Below are positions 27,223 through 35,279 of a DNA stretch of 64,000 bases, in pieces. Each line of letters begins with the position of its first letter. Positions within the stretch are counted from its first letter, which is position 1. Source of the DNA: Myxococcota bacterium (GTDB lineage Bacteria; Myxococcota_A; UBA796; UBA9615; JAKLKC01); NCBI GenBank assembly GCA_023150875.1, contig JAKLKC010000008.1:62001-126000 (forward strand). Reading direction: 5' to 3'. Under the pieces are notes generated by a model, which saw only the letters and a list, made by a program, of their open reading frames with translations, ran no database searches and had not been told where the DNA came from. A program made the translations under genes and the position numbers.

Positions 27223-27321
27223 GGCATGTCCCCCGAACGCTGGCGGAACTGGGACCGCCGCGTTGACGGCGTGGCCCGCTCCGGTACGCTGGCCCCCCTG
27301 TCCCGAGAGGAACGGAGCCCC

Positions 27322-29196
27322 ATGCCCGCCGCCGCGCCCCCGCCCTCCCCGGCGACCACCCGCGACACCTCGCCCGGGTCCGCCGCGCCGAAGCCCCGGA
27401 AGCCCACCCTGGGCGAGAGCTGGCGTGCCCGGATCCTGACCCCCTTCCCGGGGGCGCGGCGGGAGGCGGCGAAGGTGGCGCTGATGCTCACCCTGCCCGC
27501 CCTCGGCTTCGGCCTGTTCGCCGACGACTACCTGCACGTCGCCGCGTTCGAGGGGGCCCTGCCCCGGGGCGTGCCGATCTGGGACCTGTTCGACTTCGCC
27601 CCGGGGGATCCGGCGGTGCTGGAGCCCACCGCCATCGACCGGGGGCCCTTCCCGTGGTGGACCCTGCCGGACCTGAAGCTCTCGTTCTTCCGCCCCCTTT
27701 CGAGCCTGCTGGCGGCGGCGGACCACGCCGTCTTCGGCCGCTTCCCCCCCGCGTGGCACGCCCACTCGCTGCTCTGGTTCGTGGGCGTGGTCCTGGCCTG
27801 GGGGACGCTGCTGCGGCGGGTGATGCCGACGGCGGTGGGGGCGCTGGCGCTGATGCTGTTCGCCATCGACGACTCCCACTGGATGCCCGCGGCGTGGTGG
27901 GCGAACCGGAACGCGGTGATCAGCGCCCTGTTCGGGGTGCTGGCCCTGCACGCCCACCTGCGCTGGCGCGAGGACGGCTGGCGGCCGGGGCTGCCCCTGT
28001 CGGCCCTGGCCTGGGTGCCGGCGCTGCTCGCCGGGGAGGCGGGCCTGTCGGCGATGGCCTACGTGCTGGCCTACGAGGTCGTCGCCGGGCCGGGCCGGCC
28101 CCTGGCGAGGGCGGCGGCGGTCCTGCCCACGGCGCTCCTGGGCGCCGGCTACCTGGTCGCCTACAAGGCCCTGGGCTACGGCGCCCGCCTCTCGGGCAGC
28201 TACATCGACCCCATCTCGGAGCCCGGCGCCTACCTCGCCGCCCTGGCGGTGCGGCTGCCGGTGTTCGTGGAGGGGCTGTACGGGGGGATCCCCGCGGACC
28301 TGTGGCTGTTCGCGCCGTTCATGCGCCCGGCGCTGTTCGTCCTGGGCCTGGTGTTCGGGTGGATGATCTGGCGGCTCCTGCGCTGGGCCCTGCCGGAGCT
28401 GAGCCCCGAGGAGCGCCGGGCGGTGACCTGGCTGGGCCTGGGCTCGACCCTGTCGCTGCTGCCCCTGGCGGCGACCTTCCCCACCAGCCGGCTCCTCCTG
28501 ATCCCATCGTTCGGGGGGATGGCGGTGGTGGCGGCGGTCCTGCACCGCTGGTTCGCCTCGTGGGAGGCGCGGGCCCCGGAGCCGGGGGAGGGCCTGCGGC
28601 GCTTCCTGTGCGGTGGCATGGTGCGGATCCACACGGTCTACGCCCCCTTCCTGCTGTGGGGGCTGATCGTGGCGGTGGGGGCGGCGACGGCGACGGGGAC
28701 CGAGAAGTACCTGGGCGCCGACTTCGACGACCAGGGGATCGGCGAGAGGCGGGTGGCCCTGGTGGCCTCCCCGGACCCCATGGCGGCCCTCTACCCGGTG
28801 ATGGTCCGCCAGCTCAACGGCCACGCCGCGCCCAAGGCGTGGTGGCCCCTCAGCTTCGTGCCCCGGGACCACCGCCTGAGCCGCGTGGACGAGCGGACCT
28901 TCGACCTGGAGGTCCTGGGGGGCCAGATGATGGAGACCGAGTTCGAGGTCCTCTTCCGCCACCCGGACCACCCCCTGGCGGTTGGGGATCGCTTCGAGCT
29001 GGACGGCATGGGGGCCGAGGTCCTGCGGATCCGGGAGCACGGCCCCGACCTCGTGCGCTTCCGCTTCGACCGGCCGCTGGAGGACCCCTCCCTCCTCTTC
29101 CTCACCTGGCAGGAGGGGGAGCTGCGGGAGGTGGAGATGCCGAAGGTGGGGGAGAGCGTGGTGATCGGCCACGGGCAGATCACCTTCCTGGGGTGA
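27322..29196 (+). CDS. Polytopic membrane protein, GT-C glycosyltransferase-like
   Basis: A 624-residue protein with a disordered Pro/Ala-rich N-terminus and about 9-11 predicted transmembrane helices, then a soluble C-terminal domain of about 140 residues. The first outside loop carries Asp68-Asp69 (GLFADDYLHV), the position and character of the acidic motif of GT-C lipid-linked sugar transferases; WWANRNAVISALFG is another conserved-looking loop. The ATG at 27322 has a GGAG ribosome site; a start at 27226 would place an implausible tail upstream. It is divergent from the ketosynthase operon and shares its upstream region. GT-C assignment is an inference from topology and the DD motif. Confidence 0.55.
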   Translation: MPAAAPPPSPATTRDTSPGSAAPKPRKPTLGESWRARILTPFPGARREAAKVALMLTLPALGFGLFADDYLHVAAFEGALPRGVPIWDLFDFAPGDPAVLEPTAIDRGPFPWWTLPDLKLSFFRPLSSLLAAADHAVFGRFPPAWHAHSLLWFVGVVLAWGTLLRRVMPTAVGALALMLFAIDDSHWMPAAWWANRNAVISALFGVLALHAHLRWREDGWRPGLPLSALAWVPALLAGEAGLSAMAYVLAYEVVAGPGRPLARAAAVLPTALLGAGYLVAYKALGYGARLSGSYIDPISEPGAYLAALAVRLPVFVEGLYGGIPADLWLFAPFMRPALFVLGLVFGWMIWRLLRWALPELSPEERRAVTWLGLGSTLSLLPLAATFPTSRLLLIPSFGGMAVVAAVLHRWFASWEARAPEPGEGLRRFLCGGMVRIHTVYAPFLLWGLIVAVGAATATGTEKYLGADFDDQGIGERRVALVASPDPMAALYPVMVRQLNGHAAPKAWWPLSFVPRDHRLSRVDERTFDLEVLGGQMMETEFEVLFRHPDHPLAVGDRFELDGMGAEVLRIREHGPDLVRFRFDRPLEDPSLLFLTWQEGELREVEMPKVGESVVIGHGQITFLG

Positions 29197-29300
29197 GGAG
29201 GTGCGGGCGGACCGGGATCCGTCCTCGTCCGGAGCGCGCTGCGCGGCCCCGATTTCCGTGCCCATGCCCGTGCACGTGCCCGTCCCCGATCATCTGTGTT

Positions 29301-29340
29301 CTCTGCGTCTCTGCGTCTCTGCGTCTCTGCGTCTCTGCGT
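29301..29340. repeat. Tandem repeat, five perfect copies of CTCTGCGT
   Basis: Forty bases are exactly five CTCTGCGT units. The last units plus TCA (29309-29343) match the reverse complement of 29496-29530 at about 28 of 35 positions. Repeats of this kind occur in many unrelated environmental genomes (from memory), where they yield spurious Arg/Glu/Thr-rich translations. Confidence 0.9.
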
Positions 29341-29495
29341 TCATTCCCATCCGTCCCGTCCCCGCCCCCACGCGTCGTCCTCGCCTCCCTCCCCTTCCCC
29401 AGGGGGCGTCCTCCGCGGAAGGAGGACATCGACGCCGGGTCGCTCGTCATGGCGCAGGGCGAGAACGGGTGGCGGTGGGGATAGCGGGGCTGGGG

Positions 29496-29530
29496 TCAAC
29501 GCGGAGGCGCGGAGGCACAGAGGCGCAGAG
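29496..29530. repeat. Inverted, diverged counterpart of the CTCTGCGT repeat
   Basis: On the minus strand this segment reads as degenerate CTCTGCGC/CTCCGCGC units and is the imperfect complement of 29309-29343. The two arms could fold into a long stem with a loop of about 150 bases. Confidence 0.7.
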
Positions 29531-29739
29531 CGGGGGTGGGGCGTGAACGAGAACGAGATCGGTAGGATGGTGGTGGATGCGGCGAGCAAGCTCTCACGTA
29601 CCTCACCGGTCCGGGACCAGGCCCCGGCCCCGCTCGCCGTTCGCGCGGCTGCGCACGCCGGACGGCGAGCGGGGCCCCCCTGTGTCCCGGTCACCCCGAA
29701 GGGCGGGGAACGACGGCCGAGGGACCCAGGGTCCGAGGG

Positions 29740-31527
29740 TCAAGGGATGGACCGCGAGAGGCGAAGGCCGAGGGTGTCGCCCCCGCCGGAGGGCTCCCCA
29801 AAGCCCCGATTGGCCACGCGCGTCCCCGCCGGCCCATCGTCCCACGCACCTCCGCGGCCGACGCGGTCGGCGCCGACTCCGGGTCCAGCGGGGTCGGTGA
29901 CGACGCCCGTCGGGTAGGCGCCGTACCGGTCCCAGCACCACTCCCACACGCTGCCCGTCATGTCGTACAGGCCCCAAGGGTTCGGGAGCTTCTGCCGCAC
30001 CGGCGCCAGCCCCAAGGCGCCGCCCCGGCCGGGGAACACCTCCACCGTCACCCAGCCGTTCCTCTCGCACATCTCCGCCGTCGCCACCTGGGCGAACCCG
30101 GTCACTTGTGCCAAATCGTCGGTGCCCGCCCACCGCCACGGCGTGCCCGCCCGCGCCGCGTACTCCCACTCCGCTTCGGTGGGTAGCCGATACCCGTCCC
30201 GCGAGCGGTCCCACGTGACTTCCTCGCCCTCGATCGCGTAGGCCGGCGCCAGCCCGTGCAGCTCCGACAGGCGGTTGGCGAAACGGACGGCGTCCCACCA
30301 GCTCAAGGAGTGGATCGGGAGGTCGTCCCCCACCCCCCAATCCCGGCCTGGATCCCGCTCCTCTCCGCCCAGGATCTCCCGCCGGGTCTCGACGGGGTTC
30401 TCCCCGGTCACCGCCCTCCACAGCCCCTGCGTCACCGGCGCCTCCCCCAGCCAGTACGCCCGGGTCAGGGTGACCCGGTGCTGGTCCTCATCCTCGTCGC
30501 GCCCCGGCTCGGTGGGCGGGGAGCCCATCAGGAATGAGCCCGGCTCGATGCGGACCATCGGGTACGGTGGGTGTCGCGGGCGCGGCCTCCGGGGTTCCCA
30601 CGCCCCCGCCGCCTCGAAGGGCTCCAGCGCGTCGGACAGGGCGCGACAAGAGGGGTAGCGGTCCTCCGGCCGGCGAGCCAGCCCCCGGGCCATCGCCCCC
30701 ACCACATGGGCCGGGGGCACGCGGCCGCCGGCGAGCCGCCCCAGCCCGGGCGCGTCCTCCCGGGTCTTCCTCGTCAGGTAGGCGACGTAGCTCCCGAGGT
30801 CCTGGAAGCCCCCCGGGGGGAGCGGGAACGGGAACCGCCCCGTCAGGAGCATGTGGAGCACCACCGCCGCCCCGTACACGTCGGCACGGGCGTCCAGGGC
30901 ATCGCCGCCGAGCACCTCCGGCGCCATGTACGGCGGGGTGCCGGGGGGAAGGCCCGGGGTCAGGGAGGGATCGTCGAGGACCCGCGAGATCCCGAAGTCC
31001 ACCACCTTCACCTGGTCGGGGGCGCCGCCGTGGTCCCGGGACAGGATGAACACGTTCTCCGGCTTGATGTCCCGGTGGAGGACCTTCTTCCGATGCGCCG
31101 CCTCCAGCCCCTCCAGCACCTGGCGGACGATCCGGACGGCCCGATCCGGGGGGATCGGCCACTCCTCCTGGATCACGCCGGAGAGGGGCGCGCCGTCCAG
31201 GAACTCCATCACCATGAAGGGGCCGTAGCCTCGGCTCTCCCCCACGTCGGTCACCTGGACGACCCGAGCGTGATGGATGAGGGCCGCCGCCCGGGCCTCG
31301 GTGAGGAACCTCCTCACGTTGTCGGGCCTGCCCAGCACGTGGGGCAGCAACAGCTTCAGCGCCATCCGCCGGCCCCCCAGCCGGGAGTCCTTCACCTCCC
31401 CGACCCAGCCGAAACCACCCTGCCCGAGCCCGCGGACCACCTCGTAGCGATCCCCCACCCTCGTCCCGGCGGGAGGCGGGAACGGCGCGGGGTCCACGGT
31501 ACCCGGGGGCACGAGGGTGTCGTTCAT
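29740..31527 (-). CDS. Ser/Thr protein kinase fused to a formylglycine-generating-enzyme-like domain
   Basis: About 595 residues. The N-terminal Hanks kinase (residues about 28-300) is intact: glycine loop GLGQGGFGWV, Lys58, HRDIKPENV with Asp153, DFG with Asp177, and PPYMAPEV. The C-terminal domain (about 322-595) belongs to the FGE-sulfatase/SUMF1 fold: MVRIEPGSFLMGSP, GYRLPTEAEWEYAARAG, NPWGLYDMTGSVWEWCWD and GRGGAWDDG. The usual paired cysteines of true FGE are not obvious, so the domain may be a ligand or protein-binding module. No transmembrane helix is seen, so it is probably cytoplasmic. The start is uncertain between ATG 31527 and TTG 31557; neither has an ideal ribosome site. It lies upstream of the TA and RiPP-like loci. 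Confidence 0.88.
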   Translation of the reverse strand: MNDTLVPPGTVDPAPFPPPAGTRVGDRYEVVRGLGQGGFGWVGEVKDSRLGGRRMALKLLLPHVLGRPDNVRRFLTEARAAALIHHARVVQVTDVGESRGYGPFMVMEFLDGAPLSGVIQEEWPIPPDRAVRIVRQVLEGLEAAHRKKVLHRDIKPENVFILSRDHGGAPDQVKVVDFGISRVLDDPSLTPGLPPGTPPYMAPEVLGGDALDARADVYGAAVVLHMLLTGRFPFPLPPGGFQDLGSYVAYLTRKTREDAPGLGRLAGGRVPPAHVVGAMARGLARRPEDRYPSCRALSDALEPFEAAGAWEPRRPRPRHPPYPMVRIEPGSFLMGSPPTEPGRDEDEDQHRVTLTRAYWLGEAPVTQGLWRAVTGENPVETRREILGGEERDPGRDWGVGDDLPIHSLSWWDAVRFANRLSELHGLAPAYAIEGEEVTWDRSRDGYRLPTEAEWEYAARAGTPWRWAGTDDLAQVTGFAQVATAEMCERNGWVTVEVFPGRGGALGLAPVRQKLPNPWGLYDMTGSVWEWCWDRYGAYPTGVVTDPAGPGVGADRVGRGGAWDDGPAGTRVANRGFGEPSGGGDTLGLRLSRSIP

Positions 31528-31697
31528 CGGGGGCGACGGACTCCTGGGCGCGGTCAACCTGCCGCGGCCAGTCTACCCCGAGGCCAGGATCCGGGGGAGA
31601 AACCCGGGCCGGATCCGGGTGGTGGAGGTCGGCCCACCGGCGGCTGGCCCCTTCCTCAAGGTGCCGCCCTCCGCCGACACTCGCTGAGAGCCCCGGT

Positions 31698-31726
31698 TTG
31701 CGCTGGAGACCATACCTGACTACTCT
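31698..31726 (+). promoter_or_regulatory. Candidate promoter of the Phd/PIN pair
   Basis: TTGCGC (31698-31703) and TACTCT (31721-31726) are 17 bases apart. The predicted transcription start coincides with ATG 31733, and no ribosome site precedes either ATG, so the mRNA may be leaderless. Assigned by eye. Confidence 0.4.
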
Positions 31727-31732
31727 ATGGTC

Positions 31733-31993
31733 ATGAAAACCGTCGGTATCGCGGAACTCAAGGCCCATCTCAGCGAACACCTCCAGGCCGTCCGGCGGGG
31801 CGAGACCCTCACCGTGCTCGACCGGCGGGAGCCCATAGCCCGCATCGTGCCCCTCCACGAGACGGCCGGTGGCCTCGTGGTCCGGCCCCCTCGGGGTGCG
31901 CTCCACGACATCCCCCTCCCGGGGCCGACGCGGAGCGGCCGGGACGCGGACGTGGTGGACGACCTGATGGCGGAGCGGCGGGAGCGGCTTTGA
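31733..31993 (+). CDS. Phd/YefM-type antitoxin
   Basis: An 86-residue antitoxin. The N-terminus (MKTVGIAELKAHLSEHLQAV) is the classic Phd/YefM DNA-binding segment, followed by GETLTVLDRREPIARIVPL. The C-terminus is charged and probably binds the toxin. It precedes a PIN-domain toxin with a TTGA overlap. Such antitoxins usually repress their own promoter. ATG 31727 (two residues longer) is an alternative start. Confidence 0.9.
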   Translation: MKTVGIAELKAHLSEHLQAVRRGETLTVLDRREPIARIVPLHETAGGLVVRPPRGALHDIPLPGPTRSGRDADVVDDLMAERRERL

Positions 31994-32403
31994 TCGCCTA
32001 CGTCGACTCGTCGGTCCTGCTGCGGGTGGTCCTGGGGCAACCGGACCGACTCCCCTCCTGGGGCGAGATCGAGTTGGCGGTGACGAGCGGCGTCACCGAA
32101 GTGGAGTGCCTACGAACCCTGGATCGGCGCTGCCGCCAGGGCCTCCTGGCGGAGGAGGAGGTCCCGGAGCGGCGGGGGCTGGTGATCCGTCTGCTCGAGA
32201 GGATGGAACGGGTCGAAGTCGCGCCCGCCATCCTCCGGCGTGCCGCCGACCCGTTCCCCGTGGCGCTCGGCACGCTGGACGCCATCCACCTGGCGACCGC
32301 GTCCCTGTGGGGGACCGCCCGAGGCGAGATGCCGGTCATGGCGACCCACGACGTCCAGCTCGCGGCGGCCGCCCGATCCCTCGGGATCGTCACTGTCGGC
32401 TGA
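31990..32403 (+). CDS. PIN-domain toxin (VapC-like)
   Basis: A 137-residue PIN ribonuclease-type toxin. Acidic active-site residues are visible: Asp of YVDSSVLL, Glu of TEVECLR, Asp of TLDAIHLATA and Asp of ATHDVQL. The TTG start overlaps the antitoxin stop. Such toxins cut RNA and are neutralised by the antitoxin. It converges with the CCG-type LanC gene. Confidence 0.9.
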   Translation: MIAYVDSSVLLRVVLGQPDRLPSWGEIELAVTSGVTEVECLRTLDRRCRQGLLAEEEVPERRGLVIRLLERMERVEVAPAILRRAADPFPVALGTLDAIHLATASLWGTARGEMPVMATHDVQLAAAARSLGIVTVG

Positions 32404-32494
32404 CGTGGCGCTGGCGGGAGTGGGAGAGAGCGTGGCGACGGGCCCCGGAAAGATCACCCTCCGCGGGTGGGCGGCCGGTTGGCCGGATCCCTCC

Positions 32495-33685
32495 TCAGGC
32501 CGGGAAGGGGTCGAGCCGAAACAAGGGTGCCCAGGAGCCGGGCAACCCCAAGAACTCGCTCACGGCGAGAGCCAGACCGGGGAACCCGCGCTGGAGGGTG
32601 CTGGGGAGGGCCAGGCCCTCGTCGTTCCGGGGCAGCCACTCGGGGAGGTCGCCTGCGGCGTGGTGCAACGCCGCCCGGGCCGCCCCGCGAAGCGTCGCGT
32701 CCCCCGTGAGCTGCCATAGGCGTCCGTACATCAACGCCCGTCCCGCGGATCCACAGCAGAGCGTGGGATCGGCGGCAGCCGCGGCCGGAAGTTCGGTCCC
32801 TCTTGCCGCCGCACGGCACGCCACACGCCGGGCCAGGTCCAGGAGGGCGACGTCCCCGAGGGCCACCGCCGCCTGTGCCAGCCCCCACGCCACCCCAGGC
32901 CCCCCGTGGCACCAGCCCGAGAAGGGGGCCGCCTCCAGGCGTCCGTCGGGGGCCACGCTCGCCGGGATCCCGTCGCCCGTCTCGCCTTTCAGGGGAGAGG
33001 CGGCCTGGGCCACGACCCCGGCGACCCAGCCCGCGGCCTCCTCGATCGCCTCCCCACCCCCCAGGCCCGCGTGCCGCGCCCGCGCCAGCAGGCTCAGTGA
33101 GGCCGCGGCGCCCCGGGCGTGGCCGAGGTATGCCCGGCCGTCGGGGCCGACCCACCTCGGAGGCACGGCGGCCCCCGACGCCCGGGCGGCGCAGATCCGG
33201 ACGGCGCGCGTCGCCAACGCGGCGGGCCCAGGGGACGAGGGACTCTCCTCGTGCCGGTGGATTGCGTAGAGCGCCCTCCCGATCCAGTCCGGCACGGTGC
33301 CCGGCCGTGCCTCCTCGCTCGCGAGGTCCTCGGCCAGGCAGCCATCGGCGACGGCCGCGAGGTCCATGCCTACCCCGCCGGGCGCGATACCGCGGGCGAT
33401 CCAGCTCACACCAAAGATGCCGCCGAGCCACGTCCTGCGCAGCGGGTTCCCCGCGGTCAGGGCACGGCACCCGATCTCCAGCAGACGGTGAGCCCGGTCG
33501 GACGCCCACCGCCCACCGAGGGCGCCCAGGCGAGACGCCAGGAGCGCCGCCTCGAACGCCACGTGGGACGCTGGAGATCCCCCCTCGATCCCGTCCAGGT
33601 ACCCTGTGGCCAGCCCCTCGATCTGGCTCAGTAGGGCACGGCGCTCGCGAGGGCGGAGAAGGTCGGTCAACGAGTTGTCGGTCAT
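32495..33685 (-). CDS. Stand-alone LanC-like cyclase with a CCG (three-Cys) zinc site
   Basis: A 396-residue alpha/alpha-barrel protein of the lanthionine synthetase C family. The motifs appear in order: YLGHARGAA with His189 (equivalent of AHGxxG), FSGWCHGGPG with Cys259, TLCCGSAGRA with Cys310-Cys311, and LQRGFPGLALAV near the end. In ordinary LanC the third motif is CHG; here His is replaced by Cys, giving the CCG pattern known from ProcM-type cyclases with a three-thiolate zinc. It would add Cys thiols to dehydroamino acids, or perform another thiol-ene addition. It is divergent from the precursor-peptide gene, with about 200 bases between the starts. No fused dehydratase or kinase domain is present. 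Confidence 0.85.
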   Translation of the reverse strand: MTDNSLTDLLRPRERRALLSQIEGLATGYLDGIEGGSPASHVAFEAALLASRLGALGGRWASDRAHRLLEIGCRALTAGNPLRRTWLGGIFGVSWIARGIAPGGVGMDLAAVADGCLAEDLASEEARPGTVPDWIGRALYAIHRHEESPSSPGPAALATRAVRICAARASGAAVPPRWVGPDGRAYLGHARGAAASLSLLARARHAGLGGGEAIEEAAGWVAGVVAQAASPLKGETGDGIPASVAPDGRLEAAPFSGWCHGGPGVAWGLAQAAVALGDVALLDLARRVACRAAARGTELPAAAAADPTLCCGSAGRALMYGRLWQLTGDATLRGAARAALHHAAGDLPEWLPRNDEGLALPSTLQRGFPGLALAVSEFLGLPGSWAPLFRLDPFPA

Positions 33686-33886
33686 CAGGCGGCTCCGGTT
33701 TCCCTTCGCGGCGCCCCCAGCGGCCCCGGGGAGAGGATGCCCCACGGGGCGCAGGGCAAGCCGGGTCCCGGGCCCGGATCGATATCGGCACGAAATCTCG
33801 AGGGGACGGTGGAACGGCGTATGGATGGATCGGCTCGATGGAACGGATCCCCCGGTCCATGCGACAGCCGGCAAAGGGAGACTGCG

Positions 33887-34075
33887 ATGAAGAAGGTCAC
33901 CAGCGAGCGGAACGAGGTCGCCACCCAGACCACGCCGAGGATGCCTCGGATCCAGCGGGAGTCGATCCGCGTGCTGACCGAGGAGAGGCTCGCCGACGCC
34001 AAGGGTGGGGCGTTCATCAACGTGCAGGGCGGCTGCTGCGGGAGCGCCTACATCAGCTCCGGCAGCAGGTTCTGA
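33887..34075 (+). CDS. Candidate RiPP precursor peptide with GG leader and CysCys core
   Basis: A 62-residue peptide. The charged leader (residues 1-41) ends in VLTEERLADAKGG, a double-glycine-type processing site as in many lanthipeptide and Bacteroidetes-type leaders. The 21-residue core starts AFINVQGG and contains Cys50-Cys51, then Ser53, Ser57, Ser58 and Ser60, with no Thr. ATG 33887 has GGGAG 6 bases upstream; an in-frame upstream ATG at 33737 lacks one and adds an Arg/Gly-rich tail. A LanC-like gene lies on either side. It is the presumed substrate of both cyclases; no homology search was possible. Confidence 0.75.
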   Translation: MKKVTSERNEVATQTTPRMPRIQRESIRVLTEERLADAKGGAFINVQGGCCGSAYISSGSRF

Positions 34076-34166
34076 CGCCGGGTCGACCGCCCGCCACCCC
34101 ACCAGGAGCCGCGTCGGGGTGGCGGGCTCCCGGGTGGCGGATGCGTTGGAGAGGGACCTCGATGTG

Positions 34167-35279
34167 ATGTGGTCGCGGGTCTCGGCGAAGGCGTGGCCCC
34201 CCCCTGAGGCGGCGGAACAGGCGGCCTACGCGGCGGGAGATCACGCCCTTGCCGCCGTGGTGGATTGGTCCGCCGCGGAGCGGCATCCCCACGTCCGGGG
34301 CCGCCTCGAGGAGGCGACCGCCGCCCTCGGGGAAGAGCCGGCGGACTTGTCCATGGCCCCGGGCGGGCTGCTGCGCTACGGCTGGGCGACCGCCTACCTG
34401 GCGCGCCGGGGAGTCGTCCCCGCGGCGCCGCTCCTGGACGAGATCGACGAAGCAGTCCTGGATGTCGCGACCCGATACGGAGCGTCCCTCGGCTCCGATG
34501 ACCTCGTGGACATGGGGACGTACCTGAGGGAACGCCTCCCCGCACCCACTGCCGCCCGCGCCCTCGACGTGGTGCTAGAGGGGATCGAGCGCGCGGCGAT
34601 CCCCCTGGGGAGGGGCCTCGGGTGGCCGTCCCTGCGGAACCCCCTCGCCGACGAGGCGGGCGCCGATCCGGGCGCGACGGTCCTCGATGCGGGCCTCGCC
34701 CACGGGTTTCCTCGGGTGACGGCGCTGCTGGTCGGACTGTGCGACGAGGGGATCCCGGTAGACGCCCTCCTCCACTCATCGACTACCGGCATGTCGGACC
34801 TCGCCGCCACCGGTGCGCCCGCTCCCTTCTACCAGGACCGGGGGCGGGGGCCGGAGCCGATTCGCCCCGCCCGCATCGCCGACGGGTGGTGCCACGGCGC
34901 GCTGGGCTTCGGACTCACCCTCTTGAGGGGATCTCGAGCCCTGGGGCGGGAGGACGACGCGGAGCGGGCGATCGAGCTGCTCCGCGGTTGGGTTTCGGCG
35001 GCTCGCGAGCCGGAAGACGATCCATTCGCCTCGATCGGCCTTTGCCATGGGGCCGCGGGGCGCGCCCAGATCCTGGCACGGGTGGCGGCCCTATGCGACG
35101 ACCGCTGCTTCGCGTCGGAGGCCCAACGCTGGAGGAGAGTGCTCGCCGACAGGCTCGCAGCGGGCCGCAGGGATCGCGACGGGGGTTCCTTCTATCAGGG
35201 CATCCCGGGCGCGGCCCTGGCGCTCGCGACGGCGGCGGGTGCGGACCCGTCCTGGGACCGGCTGCTCCTGCTCTCTTGA
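34167..35279 (+). CDS. Stand-alone LanC-like cyclase with canonical zinc site
   Basis: A 370-residue LanC-family protein with a complete motif set: GLAHGFPRV with His179, DGWCHGALG with Cys242, IGLCHGAAG with Cys293-His294, and the C-terminal FYQGIPGAALALA. This is the Cys/Cys-His zinc site of NisC-type cyclases. It lies 91 bases after the precursor gene on the same strand, so it is probably co-transcribed. ATG 34167 is chosen; GTG 34164 and GTG 34134 are alternatives, and a GGAGAGG ribosome site sits 8-11 bases upstream. It is only distantly similar to the CCG-type protein, with different motif spacing. No LanB-type dehydratase is adjacent. Confidence 0.85.
   Translation: MWSRVSAKAWPPPEAAEQAAYAAGDHALAAVVDWSAAERHPHVRGRLEEATAALGEEPADLSMAPGGLLRYGWATAYLARRGVVPAAPLLDEIDEAVLDVATRYGASLGSDDLVDMGTYLRERLPAPTAARALDVVLEGIERAAIPLGRGLGWPSLRNPLADEAGADPGATVLDAGLAHGFPRVTALLVGLCDEGIPVDALLHSSTTGMSDLAATGAPAPFYQDRGRGPEPIRPARIADGWCHGALGFGLTLLRGSRALGREDDAERAIELLRGWVSAAREPEDDPFASIGLCHGAAGRAQILARVAALCDDRCFASEAQRWRRVLADRLAAGRRDRDGGSFYQGIPGAALALATAAGADPSWDRLLLLS

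Larger units (their letters stand above)
29197..29739. other. 543-base gene-free stretch between converging genes
   Basis: No credible gene is visible. The stretch holds an 8-base tandem repeat (29301-29340) and a diverged inverted counterpart (29496-29530). Upstream of the repeat is a short CCCGTGC-rich patch like the one near 52.5 kb. Open frames here are repeat-driven and low in complexity. Confidence 0.7.

Noticed and set aside
29180-29371. Small minus-strand frame reading NAETQRRRDAETQRTQ
   Set aside because: The translation is simply the CTCTGCGT repeat; such repeat-driven peptides appear spuriously in many genomes.
33737-33886. Longer version of the RiPP precursor starting at ATG 33737
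   Set aside because: No ribosome site and an Arg/Gly/Pro-rich prefix; ATG 33887 has GGGAG at 6 bases and gives a typical leader.
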